Below are positions 1 to 10,081 of a DNA stretch of 64,000 nucleotides, one piece after another; the first letter of the stretch is position 1, and each line of letters begins with the position of its first letter. Position numbers and translations under genes: made by a program. The stretch is from Pseudozyma flocculosa PF-1 (Eukaryota > Basidiomycota > Ustilaginomycetes > Ustilaginales > Ustilaginaceae). The notes beneath the pieces were generated by a model that worked only from the letters and a program-made list of their open reading frames with translations, did not search any database and was not told the origin of the DNA. The stretch spans positions 378,260 to 442,259 of the forward strand of contig NW_006920880.1 in NCBI RefSeq assembly GCF_000417875.1, in the 5' to 3' direction.

Positions 1-1472
1 CGGCGCGACGAGGACAAAGGGACTTGGCACATCGATTCAAGATTCGCACCCTTGGTCGGGCTGTCGAACGGCACCGCCAACTCGGGCCGCGACCAAGCCT
101 GCCCTGCCAGCTGCGTGACATGACAGCTTCTGGAAAAGGCTGCTGTGGCGCTGCTTGTGCCATGTCAAAGATCACCCTGCGCACACGAACCTACGGTCGA
201 GCCACGGCCGGGCAGTCCTGCTTCACCCGTGCCCATGTACATATGTACATTTCAAGCTGGCGGGCGGCGATGGCAGCGAGCGCCGTTCAAGCCGAGTAGC
301 ATCCTGTCTTACGGGCGCCGGGTGGGGACAGGCCGACCCGAACGTCGCGACGGGCGCCTTGCCCACCGGCGACCTCCATCGGGCTCAACGTCGTTCCCTG
401 GATCCGTACGTACATACTGTACTGTACAGTAACTACTCTGCCTCCGAAAAGCACCTGAACGCAGCGCATGCGAGCGCTGTCCCTCGACGGGCTGAACCAC
501 CCGCGTGTGCCAGCTTTTTGACCAGGCCACACACACTTAGCTCGAGGGCCGACGGGCGTCCCTGAACTGGCGGTACCAAACCATCCAGCACGGCAAAACG
601 GTGACGTCCAGACCGCCCGGGGTTGATTCTCCTGGCCGGCTCGCTGCATAGAGGTTGGAGCAGGGGCTATGACATGGACTGGATCTCGTCTTCTGCGACA
701 GCCCCTTCTCTGACCCCGATATCCCTCGCAACAATTGTCTTCCAGATGCAGGCGCTGCGATGCGCCGGTGCACCTCGTCACGGCGGATGGGTGTGTATGC
801 GACTCAGGTTGCAACTCTGGACACAATCAAGGCGCCTTGCTCCGGTGCAGGCTGCAGCGATGCGAGACGGATCCCTCGTCCATATGTATGTATATCTCTC
901 GCCGTCCCTTGACGGCCAAATCCCACCAGGGCTAACTCCCTGCCCCTCGATTGGCCAACCTTCCTATCGAGCTACCTGGTGCAAGACATCCTGTACCCGT
1001 GCTGCCCAACGCCTCCCTCGCTCAGCGCGGAAAGAGGAGACCTGCCTCATCGGTGAGCTGCTTCCCCACCGTGAGACGGCGGCAGGGGCCTTCCGTCCGT
1101 CGAAGCTTTTAAGCTCACGGTCGCCATTGTTGCGCATCTGCTTCCGATGTACCCGCGCGCGCGCCTTGCTCCCTTTCTTCTTGGCCTTGGCTGGACGCCG
1201 CTCTCTCCTTGTCGCTCTGCAAAGGGCGAGCGAGGGGAAGGACTTCGGTGCCCCATCTTGGCGCGGACGTATCGCATCCCAACGCTGCCTAGCTGTCTGT
1301 GCTGCCCTCTCTCGAGTCCCCTTTGAAAGCCTTGATAAAGTGTGGTCGACGCTTGGACCTCGCCAACCCGGCCTTTTCACCCACCTCTCCCTTTGATCGC
1401 CCTGCCGGGCCTCGTCCAGCAATCGTCCTCCTTCACGGACCCTTCCCCCTGCGGCATCAGTCCCCTTCGGCC
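1..1472. other. Upstream spacer with no supported gene
   Basis: I see no convincing coding region on either strand. Open frames here lack domain-like composition and splice logic. The stretch contains a palindromic TGTACATATGTACA at about 235-248, a related TACGTACATACTGTACTGTACAGT-like patch near 407-431, and a pyrimidine-rich tract from about 1370 that probably forms the leader of the HMG-box gene downstream. Confidence 0.6.
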
Positions 1473-4400
1473 ATGGCCGGTGTGGCATTTCAGCAGGCCT
1501 TCAGCCCCGAAGCATCGAGCTTCAGCCTCGCCAGATCGATTGGTGAGCAAAGGCAGGCAGGCGGGCAGGCGGGCAGGCGGGCAAGGAATGCCCACTTCAT
1601 CTCGACCCGGCAGACTTCAGCTCGCGCACCAACATCTACACCGCTCCCGCCCAGCCAAGCGCGAGGGTCGGCGTCTGACTGGGACGACACTTTGCTCACC
1701 TCTCCTTGCCACCTCGCTCCCCTTTGATCTCACCACCATCCCCCCCTCACCGCTCAGACCTCCCCTTGCTCACCGAGCGTCGCAAGCGCAAAGCTCAGCT
1801 CGAGCCTGCCGCTATGCGACCCGCCATCGTCACCCGGGCCGCATTCCAGCGCGCCACCTCTCGCCGAACCGCCGAGGTCACCTCGCCAACGGGCTCCTCT
1901 CACGACCGTACCCTCGGCGACGTTTCGCACGCTGCGCACGGCAGCTATGCCTCGTCCGCATCGCTGCCACCATCAGCATCGACACCGTCGTCGTCGTCGT
2001 CGTCGTCGTCGGGGAATTCTCTGGACACAGCGGAACCAGTCCGATCGTGGACCGCCCCACAACCGACCTCTGCAGAGCCTGGCAGCATAGACATGTCGCT
2101 CGACGACTGGAACGTCCTTCCAAGCTTCCACGCCACCTTTTCTCACCTCGCCTCATCGGCGAGCGCAGACTCAACGGCAGCGACGGCAACAGCAGGATCG
2201 TCCGACGAGCTCGACCCGCGGCTGGAGGAGGGACAACGTGATGACGCCGTCGCCATCGCCCCCACGCCAGGTAAGTGCCGGGCGCGTCGTCGGGGGGCTC
2301 TTCTAGGGTCGCGCCTAGCCGCAAGCTCGGCTGGCCGCGCGCTTCGTGGCGATGCCGTCGCAACATCCTCCCACGGCCGCCGGAAGCATCAGCACACGAG
2401 GCTACATCGAGCCGCCACCACTCACCGCTCTGCGCCTCCTCGTCCTGTCGTCTGCCTCCCGCACCCCTCCTCACTTTGCCACCTTCAGAAGATGGCATCG
2501 ACGCCGCCGACCAGGCGCGTCAAGGCACCGCCTTTAAAAAGATCAAGCTGGCCAAGTCGTCGGCGCCCAAAAAGACTGGTCGGAAGCCGCGTGTGCGCGA
2601 TCCCGACTACCTCCCTCCGTCGAAGCGGCCTGGCGTCTCGCACGCCAAGAAAAAGGGCCCGGACCACGTCAAGCGGCCCCGCAACGCCTTTATCCTCTTC
2701 CGCAGCCACTTTGTCTCTGAAAAGGTGATCCCGAAGGAGGTCGAGAGCGACCACCGCAACATCAGCCGCATCGTCTCCGAGGTGTGGAAGAACACCCCGG
2801 AAGAGGAAAAGAGCTACTGGCACGACCTGGCCGAGAAGGAGCGCGCCGAGCACCAGCGCCTCTACCCGGACTACACGTACAAGCCCCAGACGCGCAAGGC
2901 CGAGCCGCGCAAGCGCAACCTCAAGCAGCTCCCCAACGCCGAGGAGCAGTGCAAGGAGATTGCCAACATGATCCTCAGCAGCTCCGGGGGTCGCCTGACG
3001 CCTGCCGAGGCCAGCACGTCCCGGGAGCCCGGCTCGGCCATGACGGCCGAGCAGAGGGCGGCCGCGGCGTCCGAGCGCAAGGCGCGCGCAGAGGAGCGCA
3101 GGCGCAAGACGGCAGCCGCCAAGGTGCGCCCGAAGAAGGTCAAGGCTGCCAAGGCGGTCGATCAAGCCGCAAAGGCTGTCCACATCGAGCCGGTTCACCT
3201 GATGCCTGCCCACAACTACTCGGCCATCGGCTCGGCTTCGACGTCGAGGGACATCGCGCCGGCCCTACAGACGGGCGAAGCCGCCGCCACGCCCACGATC
3301 ACGGCCACGGCCACGGCCACCGCCGCCTCGGCGGCCGCCTGCAATTTGCGACTCGGACGACGCGCGTCTTCGCTTCCGCCCGAGGGATTCCAGAGCCTCG
3401 ATCTGGCCAACCTGACCGCCGCGACACCTGCCGGGCTGCCCGACCAGCCTTCCCTCGAAACCATGCATTCGATGTCGAGGCACGTCGATCTGTCCCACGG
3501 CTGGCGCGACCCCCTGCTGGACAGCAACGACGACCAAGCCGAGGACCCGGCCGATGCCGGCTCGACGGAGTCGAAGCGCAGGCCCCGACCGGCTCCCTTT
3601 CAGCTTCACCGATCCCACTTTGGCGCCTTTGACGACCAGGTGCTGCCCTCGGCCACGTTTGGCGGTTTCTCGCTGCACCGCGAGCAGCTTGACCGGATGG
3701 CCGCGACGCGCCCGCGCACCGCCATGCCCTCGACGCCCAACACGGCCAACCTGCTGGGCGAGTATTCGCACTGGAACATGTTCACCGACCCCACCCTCGT
3801 CTCGCCCATGTTTGTCTCGGCGCCTCGACGTACCAGCTTTGCCACTGCGTTTGGCAGCGTCTCGGTCGCACCCACGCCCGTCGCAGCCGTGTCTGGCCAA
3901 GCGGGCACGGCCACTGCACCGAGCGAAGAGGTGCCGTACCCTCTCGACTCCGCCGACCTCTTTCACAGTGCCACCGAGGCGGCTGTCCACTCGCTGCACG
4001 CCGACGGCCTGCTCCGAGGCTTTGAGCCGGTGTGCCACGAGCAGTCTCGCGCTCAGCCCGCCCCTCCCGCTCCTTCTCATCACCACCAGCGTCACCATCA
4101 CCAGTCGCAGCTCTCCCAGGGACACGAGGACGGCGATGCCTTCGATGGCAGCATCGGTACGGTGCAGGACGGCCGCCACCGAAGGAGCAGCGCACGAGAG
4201 CGAGAGGGTCGAGTCGACTTCGCCGCCCAGGACGAAGAGTCGGTCTTCCAGTTCAGCCTGCCGAGCATCGCCGAGATGGGACCAGCAAAGGCGCGACCGA
4301 CGCGCCAGAGCTTCTCGAGCAGCACACTGGGCGCAGCTGCCCGCGACTGGATCTCGTCGATCGGCAAAAAGGCGCCCGGCCAGCGCGGAGTCGCCGACGA

Positions 4401-4659
4401 CCGCCACCAGGTCGACGATCCGCGCTCCCTTCGCCACATGGGCCTGGGCCATCGACGATCCAGCTCTCGCTCCATGTACGAGGAGAGCCGCGACGAGGTG
4501 CGGGACGGACCACGGGAGGCCAAGATTCTTGGTCGCCCGAGTGCCCTCTACCAGTCGAACCCTGCTCATCCGCACGTCGAGGAGCAAGGATCGTCGCTCC
4601 AGCATCCGAACCAGCATCAGCCACAACCTCACCACCATCAGCAGCAGCACCATGCTGAG

Positions 4660-4695
<36 letters not shown>

Positions 4696-5421
4696 GTGCA
4701 GCACCAGCCGAGGACGACGGCGCACCGGTACTCGGTGCAGCAGCAGTCGCCACTGTCGATGTCGATGTCGGATAGCATCGACATGCCTCCTCCTCTGTCG
4801 GCTGCATCGGCCGCGGGCCTTTTCAAGCACGGCTCGTACCTTGAGCCGATGCCGACGCGGTCCAGGAGCTCGACGATGCTCCGCGAGCACCTCGAATTTC
4901 CCAGCCCTGGAGGCAATATGGACGGCTACGCCTGCTCAGCGATGCACGCGATGCGCAGCGGCGGCGGCGGCGGCGGCAGTCATGTTGGCGACGCCTACCA
5001 CCTCCAGCACCAGGGCTACCTGCCGCCGCCGAGGTTTGACGGGCCCATCAACGTGTCGACGCCAGTCGAAGTGAGGACGATGATGAGCTTCAGCGATCTC
5101 ATGGAGCGCGAGCCCATCTCGGCCAGCGTCTATGGCGAATCGGAAGCGGAGCGCGACGTCGAGCTCTCGCGAGGACGCGAGGTGGCCTTCGCCGACGACC
5201 ACCACGAGCACGCAGACGCGCGCCACCATCACCATCATCACCATCACCACCACCACGACCACCAGCACCAGCAGGACGGTTTCGAGCATCACCATCCGAG
5301 CTACCCTGCCGCCGAGGCGCGAGGCCTGGAGTCCGGAGCCGAGGGTCAGGTCGGCCCGCCGCACCTGACGCCGATGCAGATGATCATGTTGGGCTACCAA
5401 GACGACCACCAGGACGCATGA
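1473..5421 (+). CDS. HMG-box (MATA_HMG-type) transcription factor
   Basis: Probable nuclear DNA-binding regulator of about 1171 residues. My model has three exons, 1473-1542, 1758-2270 and 2489-5421. Both introns have canonical ends (GTGAGC and GTAAGT donors; pyrimidine-rich CAG acceptors) and the frame is kept across both. A shorter model starts at the ATG at 1814. The HMG box spans about residues 255-328 and opens with KRPRNAFILFR, the class found in mating-type HMG proteins, Ste11 and smut Prf1/Rop1 factors. A basic lysine/proline-rich stretch precedes it and an Ala/Lys/Arg helix follows. The remainder is low complexity: a polyserine run near the start, polyglutamine near residue 919, polyglycine near 1019 and a polyhistidine run near 1107. 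The box makes the class secure. Orthology to Prf1 or Rop1 is only a guess, so no symbol is given. Confidence 0.87.
1543..1757 (+). other. Putative intron 1 of the HMG-box gene
   Basis: GTGAGC donor at 1543 and a CT-rich tract ending in CAG at 1757. Joining 1542 to 1758 keeps the frame into the ATG at 1814, which argues that translation starts at 1473. The intron carries a GCAGGCGG-type repeat at about 1553-1582. Confidence 0.6.
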
Positions 5422-6513
5422 CTTTCGCAGGTGATCGACAATCACCGCGGCCACGTCTTGGCCAGCCTCGCCCTCTGGCATGGCACCGGGCCTTTGCCGC
5501 ACCACGCCGCCGACCAACGTATACCCCGCCTTGCCGTTCCACACCAGCCGTTCCACACCAGCATTAAACACCCAGATCCGGCCCGATACATAGACCACAT
5601 TCAGAACCATAGAAGCCGCACATCGACGACCACAACGACATATAGAAGAGGTGGGCAAGAGAGCCATGAGTGTCCGCTCACGGGCCGGGACGACCGTGGC
5701 GACTAGCACGACAAGGATGACGAGCAGCAGCCTAGATGGCCTACCTAGAACGAGTCACCGTTGAAATCCAAAGAAGCGATGCGACCATGAGCAAAGAGAG
5801 AGAGAGAGATAGAGAGAGGGAAAGTGTGCGGTGTCGGGCATCGTGGGAGTGGGCGGGATGTGTGGAACGGCACCGATGGCGGAGGAGGAGGATGAGCATG
5901 GCGGATGGCGGGTGGCGGGCGGCGGGCGGCGGGTGAAAGCGGAGCGGGTGACTCGCCTCGCCCTGGCCCTGGCCCTGGCCTCCTGAAATTGATTTTGCGG
6001 GCGGGGCCTGGCGGATTTGTAATGGGCCGCGCCCGCCTGGCCCGGTCTGGCGTGGCCTGGCGTAGGCCGTCTGGCTGAAGAAGCAAGCAGGTCGGGCGAC
6101 TTCTTAGCCCGATTTGGCGTGCGATTTGGATTTTTTCCATCCCCCTTCGGCTTGGGTCGCTGGTTGGGCTGGCGCCCGCTGTCTGGTTTCTTCGCGGCCT
6201 TTTGCCGGGAGCTGCTGGGATGGCCTTTGACCCTACGCTCCCCCCACCTGCCGGCCTGCTCGCGTGCTTGCCAGAGAGACTGCTGCTCCCTGCTACCACC
6301 ACCAACACCACCACCACCACCTACCGCCTACAACCTCCGGCCCTCCCCTCTGCTTCGTTGGCGCCACGCTATAGACCTCGCGCGACCGGCCCTCGCGCCT
6401 CCCTGCGCTTACCCTCGCCCTTCTCTGTCTCTCTCTCTCTCTGTCTCTCTCTCGCCGTCCATCTGCTCGCTGCTCCCTCTGCACGCACCGCCCTGCGACG
6501 GCCGACGCCCGCC
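5422..6513. other. Spacer between HMG-box gene and aconitase gene
   Basis: No gene seen. It holds a GA dinucleotide run at about 5794-5820, short GGCGGGT and CCCTGG tandem repeats at about 5900-5985, a CACCAC run at about 6297-6322, and a CT-rich run at about 6423-6455. The CT run sits just before the aconitase ATG and looks like a pyrimidine-rich promoter or leader. Confidence 0.6.
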
Positions 6514-9500
6514 ATGCTCACCCGCCTCGCAAAGGCGCAACAGGGCCGCGCCCTTGGCGCTGCATCGGTGCTCCGCTCATCGACCTCGACCTCGATCGCC
6601 GCAGCCCGCCGCACCTATGCCACGCCCGCAGCAGACGCCCGCGTGCCCACCTTCCACCCCTCGCGCATCCCGCCCTATGCCAAGCTGCTCGAAAACCTCG
6701 AGCTGGTCCGCAGCCTCCTCGGACGCCCGCTCACCCTCTCGGAAAAGATCCTCTACTCGCATCTCAAGGACGCCCAGGCTGACCTCGCCGGCGTCGGCAA
6801 GGACCCCACAAACGTCCGCGGCAAAAAGTACCTCAAGCTCAACATCGACCGCCTCGCCATGCAGGACGCATCGGCCCAGATGGCCCTCCTCCAGTTCATG
6901 ACCTGCGGGCTCGACCGCGTCGCCATTCCCAGCAGCGTACACTGCGACCACCTCATCCAGGCCTACGAGGGCGCCGAGGCCGACCTCAAGCGCTCCATCG
7001 CATCCAACAAGGAGGTCTTTGACTTCCTCGAGTCGGCTTCCCGCAGGTACGGCATCGAGTTCTGGGGACCCGGCTCCGGCATCATTCACCAGATCGTCCT
7101 CGAAAACTACGCCGCGCCCGGCCTCCTCATGCTCGGCACAGACTCGCACACGCCCAACGCCTCGGGCCTCGGCTGCCTCGCCATCGGTGTTGGCGGCGCC
7201 GATGCCGTCGATGCCATGACGGCCACGCCCTGGGAGCTGCTCGCGCCAAAGGCCCTCGGCGTCCACCTCACCGGCCAGCTCTCGCCCTGGTGCACGCCCA
7301 AGGACGTCATCCTCCACCTCGCCGGCCGCCTCACCGTCCGCGGCGGCACCGGCAAGATTGTCGAGTACATGGGTCCCGGGTTGGCCAGCCTGCCCGCCAC
7401 CGGCCTGGCCACCATGGCCAACATGGGCGCCGAAGTCGGTGCCACCACCAGCGCCTTTGCCTTTACGCCGGCCATGTCGGCCTACCTCGAGGCCACCGGC
7501 CGCGCCGAGGTGGCTAGGGGCGCCGAGGCCGCCGCCGCCCGCGGCCTGCTGAGCGCCGACGAGGGCGCCGAGTACGACGAGCGCATCGAGATCAACCTCT
7601 CGGAGCTCGAGCCCTGCCTCAACGGCCCCTTCACGCCGGACCTCAGCACGCCGCTGTCGCAGTTTGTCGCCAAGGCCAAGTCCGAGTCGCGCGGCCACCC
7701 GATCGAGCTGAGTGCGGCCCTGATCGGGAGCTGCACCAACAGCTCCTATGCCGACATGGCGCGCTGCGCCAGCCTGGCCGAGCAGGCCAAGAAGCGCGGC
7801 CTCAAGGTCAAGGCGAGCTTTGACGTCACGCCCGGCTCCGAGCAGGTCCGGGCCACCGTCGAGCGCGATGGCATCGAGCAGACGCTGCGCGACGTCGGCG
7901 CCCGCGTCCTCGCCAACGCGTGCGGCCCCTGCATCGGCCAGTGGAACCGCAAGGAGCTGCAGGGCGAGGACAACGTCATCCTCACCTCGTTCAACCGCAA
8001 CTTCCGCGGCCGCAACGACGGCAACACCAAGACGTGGAACATGCTCGCCTCGCCCGAGATCGTCACCGCCATGGCCTTTGCCGGCCGCCTCGACTTTAAC
8101 CCGATGACCGACAGCCTGACGGCGCCGGACGGCAAGCCGTTCAAGTTTGAGCCGCCGTCGAGCGACGTGCTGCCTAGCAAGGGCTTCGCCCAGGGCGACG
8201 TGGGCTACCTGCCGCGGCCCGTGCCCGAGCCGCAGCCGGAAGCCGAGGTGCTGATCGACCCGAGCAGTTCGCGCCTCGAGCCGCTGCAGCCGTTTGACAG
8301 CCCCTTTGCCGCCACGGCGGCCGAGGGCAAGTACGAGCTGCCATCGATGCGCTGCCTTCTGCGCATCAAGGGCAAGTGCACCACCGACCACATCTCGGCC
8401 GCCGGGCCGTGGCTCAAGTACAAGGGCCACCTGAGCAACCTGGCCGAGAACACCCTCATCGGCGCCACCAACGGCGAGCTGGACGCCGTCAACGTCGCCC
8501 ACGACTGCTTCACGGGCGAGACGGACACGATCCCCGGCGTCGCCAAGAAGTGGAAGGCGAGGCAGCAGCCCTGGATGATGGTGGCCGACCACAACTACGG
8601 CGAGGGCTCTGCGCGCGAGCACGCGGCGCTGCAGCCGCGCTTCTACGGGTGCAACCTCATCGTGGCCCGCAGCATCGCGCGCATCGCCGAGACCAACCTG
8701 CGCAAGCAGGGCGTGCTGACGCTGCTGTTTGAGAACGAGGACGACTACCTGCGCATCGGCGGCGGCGACCTGGTCGAGACGGTCAACCTGACGGAGCTGA
8801 TCCGACCGGGCGGCTCGCTGGACACGCAGGTCAAGCTGCGGGTGACCAAGTTTGAGGACGACGGCAAGACGGTGCGCGAGACGTTTGAGCTGCCCACCAA
8901 GCACACACTCAGCGCGGCCCACCTGGACTGGATCCGCGCCGGATCGGCGCTCAACCTGATCAAGGAAAAGGCGAGGGCGGCGCGCGGTGCCGCTGCGGCG
9001 CCTGCCGGTGCCTTTGCCTCGAGCTCGCGCTCCGGTGCCGCCTCGTCGTCGTCGCTGGGCGGAGCGCGTGGCTACGCTACGCAGGCGGGCAAGTCGGCCG
9101 GTGGCGGATCGAGGAACCCCAACGACCCCAACTATGTGCCGCCGGCGGCCGACAGCCGTACCGAGGCGATCAAGAAGATTGTGTTCCCCAACGCGCCGAG
9201 CACGGACAACGAGCGCGCTGCGATGGGTGCGACGCGGGCGTCGGACGTGCTGCCGTACGGCGAAGCGTCGGAAGAGGTGCACTCGACGATTACGCGTGCG
9301 TGGCTGCTGTTCCAGCGCGAGCAGCGCGAGGAGCTCAATGCGCGGCTGAACCGCAAGCAGGAGCGGATGCGTGCTGCGCTCGACGACCTGCGCCACGAGG
9401 ACGAGCGGCTGTTTGCGTCGGCCACCTACCGGGTGGCGCCCAACCGCCGGCACCCGGACGAGCACGCCAAGCTGCTGAGCCTGGGCCTGATCACCAAGCC

Positions 9501-9669
9501 GGGCCAGGCGCCGCGGCCGGATGCGCCGACGGGGGCCGAGGCGAGGCGGATGAGCAAGGCCGTGGCGGGCGGATCGCGGCTGTCTGGCCTCTTCCCGCGC
9601 GAGATGCGCGTCCCGACGGCGACGCCGAGCCGCAAGGGCTGGCCGGCGTTTGAGCCGTCGCCGTACTAG
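6514..9669 (+). CDS. ACO2: Mitochondrial aconitase (Aco2/homocitrate dehydratase type) fused to ribosomal protein mL40
   Basis: Intronless, 1051 residues. The N-terminus is a mitochondrial presequence (basic, Ser/Ala-rich, with RRTYAT near residue 37). Residues to about 819 form a complete aconitase: DSHTPNASGLG substrate motif, and the three iron-sulphur ligands C407 (GSCTNSS), C470 and C473 (ACGPCIGQW). Variants such as LAIGVGG and AMTATPWELLAP resemble fungal Aco2, the homocitrate dehydratase of lysine synthesis, more than citric-acid-cycle Aco1. After an Ala/Ser-rich linker (about 820-862), residues 865-1051 look like mitochondrial large-subunit protein mL40: EAIKKIVFP, STITRAWLLFQRE, then a coiled basic helix and LFPREMRVPTATP. 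Aconitases normally end near 780-800 residues, so the extension is real and in frame. The mL40 assignment is by motif memory. Schizosaccharomyces pombe aco2 is a known parallel, carrying a different ribosomal protein. Confidence 0.9.
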   Translation: MLTRLAKAQQGRALGAASVLRSSTSTSIAAARRTYATPAADARVPTFHPSRIPPYAKLLENLELVRSLLGRPLTLSEKILYSHLKDAQADLAGVGKDPTNVRGKKYLKLNIDRLAMQDASAQMALLQFMTCGLDRVAIPSSVHCDHLIQAYEGAEADLKRSIASNKEVFDFLESASRRYGIEFWGPGSGIIHQIVLENYAAPGLLMLGTDSHTPNASGLGCLAIGVGGADAVDAMTATPWELLAPKALGVHLTGQLSPWCTPKDVILHLAGRLTVRGGTGKIVEYMGPGLASLPATGLATMANMGAEVGATTSAFAFTPAMSAYLEATGRAEVARGAEAAAARGLLSADEGAEYDERIEINLSELEPCLNGPFTPDLSTPLSQFVAKAKSESRGHPIELSAALIGSCTNSSYADMARCASLAEQAKKRGLKVKASFDVTPGSEQVRATVERDGIEQTLRDVGARVLANACGPCIGQWNRKELQGEDNVILTSFNRNFRGRNDGNTKTWNMLASPEIVTAMAFAGRLDFNPMTDSLTAPDGKPFKFEPPSSDVLPSKGFAQGDVGYLPRPVPEPQPEAEVLIDPSSSRLEPLQPFDSPFAATAAEGKYELPSMRCLLRIKGKCTTDHISAAGPWLKYKGHLSNLAENTLIGATNGELDAVNVAHDCFTGETDTIPGVAKKWKARQQPWMMVADHNYGEGSAREHAALQPRFYGCNLIVARSIARIAETNLRKQGVLTLLFENEDDYLRIGGGDLVETVNLTELIRPGGSLDTQVKLRVTKFEDDGKTVRETFELPTKHTLSAAHLDWIRAGSALNLIKEKARAARGAAAAPAGAFASSSRSGAASSSSLGGARGYATQAGKSAGGGSRNPNDPNYVPPAADSRTEAIKKIVFPNAPSTDNERAAMGATRASDVLPYGEASEEVHSTITRAWLLFQREQREELNARLNRKQERMRAALDDLRHEDERLFASATYRVAPNRRHPDEHAKLLSLGLITKPGQAPRPDAPTGAEARRMSKAVAGGSRLSGLFPREMRVPTATPSRKGWPAFEPSPY

Positions 9670-10081
9670 GCCATTTCCCTAGAGTGCTGCTATGTTGGTA
9701 ATCGAACGATGTCCGATGTCCCTCTCTGCTTTGGTGCGGCTGGCTGATTTTGGCGCGCAGGCGATGTGTGGCCAGCAGTCTGGCCAGGGCTGTATCATTA
9801 GTGGCGGTGGGGTGTCGTATGGTGGGGGTCGAGGTGAGGCGGGACGACGAGGCGATGGATGGCAGACCGATGTCCGATGTCGGCTGACGGTTGGGCAGCC
9901 AGCTCGGCCAGCCAGCAGGCCTCCACACGCAAAGCGTTGGTGCACGGCGGAAGGCGACTTTCTGTCGATGATGTCGGCTTGGGCCTGTTTCTCTCTCTGC
10001 CTCCTGACTCTCACCCTCCATCACCGGGCCCGCACCATCATCGCCCACCCGCCGCCCCCATCTGCCGCGCACCCGCTCGAA
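9670..10081. other. Spacer between ACO2 and CWF19
   Basis: No gene seen. The reading frame upstream of the CWF19 ATG stays open through it by chance, but the encoded peptide has no conserved features. Confidence 0.6.

Noticed and set aside
623..1396. 257-codon plus-strand frame at the left end
   Set aside because: No motif, no splice logic and promoter-like composition; chance opening in GC-rich DNA.
3265..4890. 541-codon minus-strand frame opposite the HMG factor
   Set aside because: Antisense to low-complexity coding sequence; it reads CAG and CAC repeats as poly-Leu and poly-Val.
6577..9465. 962-codon open frame on the minus strand opposite ACO2
   Set aside because: It is the antisense shadow of a real, strongly conserved GC-rich gene. 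Its translation is Arg/Gly/Ala-biased with no motifs.
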